Both the position numbers and the translations under genes were made by a program. Positions 55,701-64,000 of a DNA stretch of 64,000 bases are shown in pieces. Position 1 is the first letter of the stretch; each line of letters starts with the position of its first letter. The notes beneath the pieces are model-generated. The model was not told the origin of the DNA. It saw nothing but the letters and a program-made list of their open reading frames with translations, and made no database searches. The DNA comes from Bombus terrestris (Eukaryota > Arthropoda > Insecta > Hymenoptera > Apidae), in NCBI RefSeq assembly GCF_910591885.1, contig NC_063283.1:8603001-8667000 (forward strand). The letters run 5' to 3'.

Positions 55701-57483
55701 TAAAAAGATCTGACGTGAACGTTTATGTAGAACATTTTTAGTTGTAAAAATATGAATCTTCATAAATATCTTCAATCTCGATAAAAGAGTAGTTTTGAAG
55801 ACCTCCGAACGGTGTCGTAATTTAGTAAATATAACACTAAATCGAAGATTTATTTTTACGTTCTTCAGAGTATAATTTTGCATAAATACGTGGAGTGTAT
55901 CAATGGTTCTCGTATCAGAGTTAAAAGTACGCTTCGTTGGCCGGAAAACGGGTTGGTTACGGATAACGAAATGCTGGAGGGATGGTTGTATAAATTAAGT
56001 TTAGTGATTAACTGAAACACTGAAATATTGTTGCGTTTAAAAGCGAGATGCTTATTAAATTCGGATGGTTGAAGCTATACCGCTTGCTGAAATATTTACA
56101 AGCGGGAAATGAAACGGTGGAAGATTTAATGAGCCGATTCCGCCGCGGATTAACATGCAGTTTTTATATTTACTCGTTTTGTTAGGTCCTTCATTTAATG
56201 CAACTTCAATCTACAAATCAAACGTAGATCGTAATAAATTTTATTATCGCCAAGCGTTATAGTTGTCCTTGGTATACAAATAATAAATTCAGCTAATATA
56301 TACATATAAATATATATAATATAAATAGATAAAAGATAAATTAACAAATAATAATTAATCTCCTAGATTTTTCTAAAATCAAGTCTTTCACCCTTAATTT
56401 TTCCAAGATTACAACTATCGCCTATCGATTACAATTCCAACTACTGTACAATCACCTCCATTCTTTCACGGCTCATCTCAACACAGTCGCTTTAGAGTAT
56501 CTTTGTCACGGCGTATCACGCTCGGAGAGAATCCTGCGGGACACGGAACTGGTCTCTTTCCGCGGTGGAATCGAATTTCAATTTAGCGAGTGGCAGAGGG
56601 CGAAAGAGTGGGAAGACCAGGTTGATCGTGGAGGTCCGCGGTTGTTTGTCGACAGGCGTGCATCGTTCTCTCCTGGAACACTTTTCTTCGGCAATCGATT
56701 GCCGGACAGGACCCGGCATCGAGGGATTTCCTCGAGTGCTTCCGCTGTCTCGTGCAGCTTGCACTCTCTCGAATCGGTTCGCTGGCCATGGGAATGGGAC
56801 TAACTGTTTTCTCGATCGTGCCCGTTGATCGAATTCAACGGAAACAATGACCACCGGAATAACCGGTACACGTACGGTCTGTTCGAACTCGTTCCTCCGA
56901 CGAGTACGTTCGATTTTCCGAAAATCGTCGACCAGTTTGGTGTATACAGGTCTCTGGCCGTGAATCCTGATGACGGTTCGCGAAGTACACGAACGTCCAG
57001 GATGTAACCTGCGTGCTAACATTGTGAATTTCACGCAGAATCTACCGTTCTGTTGACAAGCAAGTGAATTGTTTGATCCTATGCGCGTCACGGTTCGAAA
57101 GGGTTGGAACTGTTGCCCACTTTTTGACGACGTGTAATTTCATTAGGAATTAAATTGGAATTTTTCAGGAAATTGTTCTGAAGCAGGACATTATTAACGG
57201 TTCGTCTATTTAGTAACGAACAAGTTTTTATTCTTCGCTGATTTATAAAATGGCACTTATTGTTATTTTGGTGATGACAGAAAGAACGTAATATAATAGG
57301 ATTAGTTGTAATTAGTTGAAGTAATGTAGGAAAAATATGAAAATGTCGTATAAAGACTTTACGTAATGTAAAAAATGAGAGTGCAGTATAAAAATTCATG
57401 ATAAAGTAAAACACGATGGTTGTGTATGGAAATTCCATGTAAAATAGAGAATAGAGATGCTTTGTAAAAATTCTAAGAAAAAT

Positions 57484-57505
57484 GAGAGAGAGAGAGAGAG
57501 AGAGA
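57484..57505. repeat. (GA)11 microsatellite within an A-rich degenerate repeat
   Basis: A perfect GA run. Flanking sequence from about 57290 to 57640 repeats variants of GTAAAATAGAGAT and GGAAATTC, so the whole stretch looks like a decayed tandem repeat. Confidence 0.85.
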
Positions 57506-60174
57506 AAGGCAGAGAGAAAAAGAGAATTTTATATAAAATGGGAGATGGAAATTATATAGTATGAATATTCTGTGCAAAATAGAAAACAGGAAGATTGGAT
57601 ATGAAAATCCTCTAGAACAGAATAAAACAGAGATTTTGTTTAATGTAAACAGACAAAATTCCTACATAAGGAATACGTGGAAAGAAATCACCAGATACGA
57701 GAGCAGACAAGAGACGAGAATAGCAGGATCGAAGAGAGAGCGTCTGAAGAACGAGTGAAGTGTTTCTGAGTTGGTCAAACACTGAATCCAGATTTCTCGA
57801 GGCTTCCTCTTATATACTAAATGTTCCTCAAAAAGATCGACGTCACATAGATTACAGCACTGTCTCTTACAGTGTTAGCTATAGTTACAAATATTATAAA
57901 ATACCACCGAGTTTATTTAATAATAAAATATACAAATGTTATATATACCGAAAGTATCGTGCAATTCCAAAATCGATGTCCAAGGAAATTTCAAGTTCGA
58001 GAAATTTTATATCGGAATATGGATCTTTTATATTTTTAAACTTTTACTAGAAATTTTGAAACAGGTGTTTAAATTATTCGAATTTTAAATAGTAAGCTTT
58101 TTCTATGTGAACGCATAAAGAACATACGCATAATTAATGTTTTGTATAATATTCAACTTTTACTAGAGAAAAATGGAACTTAAATTACAGACGATGTATT
58201 TTCAAGTGTTCTCGAAAAATAATGGCGAGATTTTGGCACCATAACGACTTTCTGCACGACTTCCGGACAGGGTAGTGGCATGCGCTTGCTCCGTTAACAT
58301 TAATACGTTGGACGTCGCGTAAAACTGGTTGCTTTACTGCGATACGAGGGAAACGTGCGGATCGTAAGAACTTCGTTACCACTGTCGCGAGAAATTGCAC
58401 CAACTCGCGAAAAAACCCGTCGCACCCTGTAAATTTGCCATTATTAAATTCGACAAGGACGAACGAGGCAGGAAAAGCGGTCCGCCTACCTCCAGCCAGA
58501 GCAAGTTCCTGCTTCTAGAAACGGAAGAAAGATCCTTTCTGCTTCCTTTTCACCAATTTCTTCTCTTCTTTCATCTTTATCCAATATTTTCTTCCTATTC
58601 TAAGTATAATATGTCATATACTCAGCGTTTTAATATTCCCACTGATGTTCCTATTCATAAGTATCACTTGTGCAAATTTACTGGTTTGCAAACTGTACAG
58701 GGACAAACTCTAAATACGTTCAATGATAGACGTGCAAAATACGGTCGTACTTCTTTTAAAGGGTAAATACACCGTTTTTGTGGATAATTTACAAATATTC
58801 AGGCAAGTGTGTCGCATAGAAATGAAGTTTTAAATTTCAGTAGGTAAGAGAAATCGGTTAAATATGCTTTTTACCTTTTATTTTTGGTCAAAGAATGTGA
58901 TGATTCAAAAGAGCCTTCGAGTCAAGATTGAAGCTGCCCTGATAGAATCATGAATATTGATGTTTGTCCCGAGTCGTCGCGGATGAAAATGATGGAGCAG
59001 CAAGCTGGTGTAATGAGTTATTCAAATTTTGTTTATGCCTTGTAAAATAGAGAGTATCAAACTAGGTTGCGAACCTTTGAATCCAGAAAACCTTTCACAG
59101 CAATATTCTCAAATTCTGAATTGCGATTTAACCCCTACGTCTGAATAAAAGAACAAAATAATAATAAAATAAAGTAGAATAAGCTCGGCCATAACAATAA
59201 TATATTGGTTAACATATTTAACACTCGTTACACTAGCTTGTTTACTAAATATACGCTTGCAATGAATATCTTGTAATATCTACGTATTTTTAAATTTGTT
59301 CCAAATCTTCTGCTTTCTAAAAGTATTCCAATATTTTCTTGAGCTACTGTAGTTTGATTAATCTGTACGAAGTTTATCGATCGTTCGTTTTACGCGCAAG
59401 AAAGCCTCGATTCGCTTGACACGAGCGATGGAACACAGCTGTAAGCTGCAACGAAAGAACCGCACCCTCGTCAGTTTGTACGCGCGAAACCGCTGCGCGA
59501 AACAAGGCGTGTTCGCGAGAATCCCCCAGAGATTCTACCGTTCTTGATCCCTGTTAGTTTTCGTTGCTTCTTGCGAGCTACGCGGCTAGCAGTTTAAATC
59601 GAGTCCGCGTCATCGGAACGAGCACGCAATTATGCTTTTTTCCGCTAGTCGGTCCCTTCTCCCGCCTCGGGACTTCCCGATTCCTCCACGAGAACCACGA
59701 ATCTCGAGCTTTCTCTAAACGTGATGAGGGTGGAGTGAGGTTTTTCTTCAACCCCCTCCCCCCTGCTGTCAGCTTCGAGGAACAAAAAGCTAGATCCTCG
59801 AATTTTCTTTAGCAGACGCTCCAGTCGAACTGTTTCGCTTGTTTCCGACGGAATTTTGGCCATTTCTCCACGCTTTTTAGCGCTTCATATCTTTCTCGAT
59901 TATTTTTGTCGCTGACAGATATTATGGTATTATTGATTCAACTTTTGTCAATTAATTAGTTTCAAATTATTTCACCATCGTATATCGGAAGGAACCTCTG
60001 TATTTCTTTGATGTTTTATTATACCTGAACTTACAGATTGATTTGACAGTTTCTAAATTTTCTATTCAGATCATACTTTATCAGTCATTAGGAAAATATT
60101 CTTTCATATAACAAAGGATTATAAAATCTTTACTATCGTGTTTTATCATCCATCGATACGATATTCTTTTATGT

Positions 60175-60199
60175 AAAAAAAAAAAAAAAAAAAAAAAAA
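60175..60199. repeat. A25 homopolymer followed by GAA-rich tract
   Basis: Twenty-five A followed by GAAGAAGAAAAAG. It could be the tail of an old retroposed sequence, but no body or target duplication is recognisable. Confidence 0.85.
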
Positions 60200-63155
60200 G
60201 AAGAAGAAAAAGAAACGGAGCAATGTAAGCTTTATTCCATTTAACCATCGGTATCCAACGATTGTACTCTAGTAATTACATCTGTTCTTCAGTTTCTCCG
60301 ATTCCTTTATCTATCGCATCGAATATCTCGATTCGTCGGGGGAGGAACACGATCGACTCAGTGAACGCGGCTTTTTATCATCGTCGCGGTCCCCGGTCGA
60401 GATTTTCGAAGCTTCCGTACCATCTCTCCTGCATCCGTTCCTTTCTTTTGTTCAGACCCATCGATCGTTCGACTCGATACGACGGGGAAAACGAGCGGTT
60501 TAGTGGCGCGACTCGATTAACCGATTCCCAGTAATCATAGTGAAAGCTATCGTCGAATCTTGGCGTCGTACTTCTGCGAGAAAGAAACTCTACGAACTCT
60601 TATCTTATCGCCCATTGCTCTGGTCTGCGTCTTTATCGTCTTTCTCGTTCTAAACGAACCTTGTTTGTTCCTCAGAGGCCGTTTCGAGAGTGTATCGTAA
60701 TCGATGATCGATTAATCCCCGCGGAGGACGCGCGCGTTGCTTCGTTAAACGCGCCTGTCTTCCGGCGATGGCTTTTCATTTCGATAAAAGCTTCGAGAAA
60801 CGTTTCTCGATTCTTATAGATCTCTACGATTGAAGTTAAACTTGATCGATGCTTACACGGAACCGTATTATATATTTGCGTTGAAAGGTGGGGGAATTTT
60901 TGTTGGGCTTGTGAAGGAAGTGTCTGACGTGGAAATATGATTCTTCTTCGACGGCATTGGTTTTATTTTCTGGTTTGTTTCGGCTTCCAGAGGTCTCAGT
61001 CCGTATCGCTGGAATATACAAGCGGACGTAGATCGATCATCGTATCGCCTCGGCCGCTGTTTTTCTATGGGGAGATTGAAAATGGAATCGTTGAATTAGG
61101 GGGAAGAATAATTAGAATCAATTTGGACTGTTGGAAGAAAGTTTTGGTTTCCATAAATAAAAAGAACAGTAGATAAGAAACGAAGACTGGAAGAATTTTT
61201 GATAAATAAGTTTCAGTTAATCTGTATAACTAGCCTTACTAATAAGATTATAATTTTTTTACCCGAATTGTTAATTTCGCGCGATTTACCCGTTGCACGT
61301 GTTTCTCCATAATCCACCTACCCATTGATTAATAAAATAGCAACGTTCACGCGGTGTCTGCGTGATATAAGTAAGAAACGTCAAGAGATAAAATTTCAGC
61401 CAACACTCGTAGCTACAAAGTTTTTAAACTTTCCTTCATCACGTGGTCGCCTTTCTAATGAAAGTCCGACGCGGGTCTCCGTTTCTTTCAGTGGCGCGCG
61501 TGCGCTTCCATTCTAACTCGGAGAAATTAGAAAATTAAACAAATAAAGCCGGAGCGGCGCCGCTTGAGCAAAGTGTTCCACCGACAACACATACAGCTGC
61601 ATATACATAGATGCAGAGGCGCAAACTTCATTCCGTGGATATTTCTAGCCAAGTTAGAAAGTTACTGTAGCTTCCCTTTAACTCTTTTCAGCTGGCAGCA
61701 AGTTGCTCGGTCTACACATGTAGGGTTTGAGAATTAGCAACTCTCCGGCGAAAAATGAGACAGCAACGAGCGTACTCGGATGAAACTGTCTGAGAGAAAC
61801 ATTACAAATGTACGAACGAGTAGTCGAAACGTTAAATGCAGTGAGGACAGTTTTTTCTGATTCGTTAATTGAATTTTGGGGACTTGTTGAAATTTTGGTA
61901 CACGCGTAAAGTGGTTGAAGGAAAGTTTGATTTTTATCGGTTGCTGTTTAATTATGAGAGAAACGTGTCAATTTTTAGATGGTACTTGATGTAAGGTACT
62001 TATTATAGCTACGAGCTAGACAAATATTGTTCGAATTAAATTATTTCATTTTTCTCAAACGATCTAAAACCTCGTCGTTCAAAATTTTCCACGTTCATTC
62101 GATTGACACCGATCTTTCGCACATTTACGAACAGCATCGTTCGTCGAGCGACTCGCTGATGGCTCATCCGGGGAATCGATTGATTCAATTCAGCCGGTCC
62201 ACTAACCCGATCGATCTGGCAGAGATTAGGTCCGCTGGCTAAGCCAAAATCCAGACGGCCATAGAGCCAACCCGGTGAAGCTGCCCACCGATCTCCAAGC
62301 GCCACCGCGTTCCTCGCGGCAGTGAAGTCGAACCTCGACAATACGCTCAACGAAATCTGAAAAGAAATTTCCGTACGTTAGTTGTATGTATTTGTACTAT
62401 AAAATTTGTTCGGCTTGTCAAGCCTTTCCTTATGTTGCAAATTTTTCTTTATACTTGTAATGTTGTTCGTAATTAATTTTATATATGTATCGATATAACA
62501 AATATAATAAAATACAAATATAATGAATAAATGTAAAAATATATATAATATAAATAATAACGACTATGTGTTATAGAACTTAAGAATTTGAGAAAAGAGC
62601 TTCAATTTTACTTTGTCTTGAAGCAAGTTTTCAACAAAAAGATCTGCCAGAATATGGACAATTTCTATTGATACAGTCTATTTAACAAGGATGTGAGTGG
62701 CGTAATTTAGTGACTGTTCGATATGGCAGTACAAATCCTATTTACTATGTATTAAAACGCTTTCATATTAATAATCAGCTTGACCAGCACGATTGCCTAA
62801 AATCTATAGCATTAACTTCAGATTAATAATAAAATTAGCTAATATTGAATTTCAGGACTTACATCACCGGAATAGCGATATTGTGATAGCTGAAAGTAAA
62901 CCGACCAATAAAACGAAATTTTTGAAACATAATTAAACATAATTAAAACAACAAAAGACCATCGTATTTATAACAAAGTATAGGTATTGTTACAAGAAAA
63001 CCCCGCCATTTTACGTTCAGCAAGATACCAATATTTTAACAATAAGTAATATGGTGCAGATAATTTCCAAAGCGATGAGAGAGATCGATAAAAGACAAAA
63101 CGGAGCGAGGACACATAATGAGGTGCGGATTAAATGTAATGTGCAGTGGAAGGGG

Positions 63156-63405
63156 TGATATTGGTCATCAGTTGAGGGAAACATTAATGTTCCTTATATT
63201 TCATATGTTATATTATTCATGATTCTGAAAATTCGTGGACAGATAGCAAGACAAAACTTAGAAAGCTTAGTGGTCAGTGACCACGGAAGCGTGGAACAGA
63301 TGATAGTGGCCGTCAGATGAGGGAAATATTTATGTTTCCTTATATTTCATATGTTACATTATAAGTTAAACCGTATAAGTATTCGCGACCAGTTAGCAAA
63401 ATAAT
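63156..63405. repeat. Diverged direct duplication, period about 145 bp
   Basis: The block starting at 63156 (TGATATTGGTCATCAGTTGA) recurs at 63301 (TGATAGTGGCCGTCAGATGA). Both copies then share GAGGGAAA, TTCCTTATATTTCATATGTTA and a later TAGCAA motif. Copies differ by scattered substitutions and small indels. Confidence 0.7.
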
Positions 63406-64000
63406 TGGAGGTATAATATTCACGAATTTTTACGTTGATTATTCTATCACATTATCTTATTACGTTATCTTAGTCGTAGGACATCAGATTTTAAAGAATT
63501 TTTTTGGATCAGAATAATTTGCCGCGCGAGCTTTTCTTCGCAAAGTATAACATCTTGTCAATGAAGGTATAATGTCTAAGATGGTCTTGTTAGATTTCAT
63601 AGAATATTTTTGTCGGATGAATACGATCGAGGGTTGAATTACTAGAGCAACGAAACGATGGAAATTTGGCGTGAAAAGCAGCCTTTCACCTTAAAATATT
63701 ACGCGTTTGCGGGCTTCGATGACACGTGGTATCATCGCGTCCAGGCAATCAATAATTCCGAACGAATCTGATAATCCACCGCTATTTCAGTCCGCCTCTC
63801 GTCGACTCGCTTCCAACTCTCCACTGTCGCGCTTGTTTATTCTAGATTCGCGAATAGCTGCGGCGATAAAATTGCTGCTATTTATGCTTGTAATTTTTCA
63901 TTCGATCAGCTGTCAAAAAAGAGCTTTGGAAAATCCGCGAATTACGTCGACTTAATCCCTTTGGTCATTTTTCTTCAGCAGATTTTTAGAAATTCCCTCT

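Larger units (their letters stand above)
48241..64000. other. Upstream flank of DNAH2: no supported gene
   Basis: Almost 16 kb without a reading frame I can tie to a protein family. The base is AT-rich with homopolymers and microsatellites. GC-rich islands occur at about 49140-49320, 49740-50040, 50690-51210, 52380-52680, 55270-55540, 56516-57010, 58190-58510, 59400-59870, 60300-60800 and 62100-62350. Several are open in two or three frames, which points to base composition rather than coding. They may be regulatory DNA, or exons of a gene whose other exons I cannot link. Confidence 0.5.

Overview
This is eukaryotic, almost certainly insect, DNA. It is AT-rich with many very short introns (about 50-70 nt) beside a few kilobase-sized ones, CpG is not depleted, and GC-richer islands are scattered through the noncoding parts. 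That combination suggests a hymenopteran such as a bee; this is inference, not shown directly.

Almost everything recognisable belongs to one gene on the minus strand: the full-length axonemal dynein heavy chain 2 (DNAH2, the inner-arm 1-beta type). I rebuilt it exon by exon. There are 66 coding exons, from an ATG at 47917 to a stop ending at 726, spanning about 47.2 kb. The joined length is 13,482 nt including the stop, or 4,493 residues, and every junction keeps phase. The order along the protein is: acidic N-terminus (47.9 kb), tail (41.7-25 kb), linker (25-21.7 kb), AAA1 (21-17.6 kb), AAA2 (17-14.9 kb), AAA3 (14.7-13.3 kb), AAA4 (13-11 kb), stalk and microtubule-binding domain (10.7-7.6 kb), AAA5 (7.2-5.8 kb), AAA6 (5.4-3.2 kb) and C-terminal domain (2.6-0.7 kb). 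The product powers inner-arm sliding in motile axonemes, which in insects means sperm flagella and chordotonal sensory cilia.

At the left edge (1-503, plus strand) is the 3' end of an unrecognised gene that converges tail-to-tail on DNAH2. The DNAH2 introns carry two related solo LTRs with 9-bp inverted ends and TATA target duplications (26198-27001 and 29628-29972), a large inverted array of degenerate simple repeat (about 37.1-38.5 kb), and a predicted minor-spliceosome (U12) intron (39606-41062). Three introns appear to use GC-AG splice sites.

From about 48.2 kb to 64 kb I find no gene I can support. It is AT-rich DNA with homopolymers, microsatellites, a diverged direct duplication and several GC-rich islands that are open in more than one frame. 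Those islands could be regulatory DNA or exons of an unseen gene. I saw no tRNA, rRNA or CRISPR. No previously undescribed multi-gene system is apparent; the unusual items are splicing signals, repeats and one altered nucleotide-binding loop.
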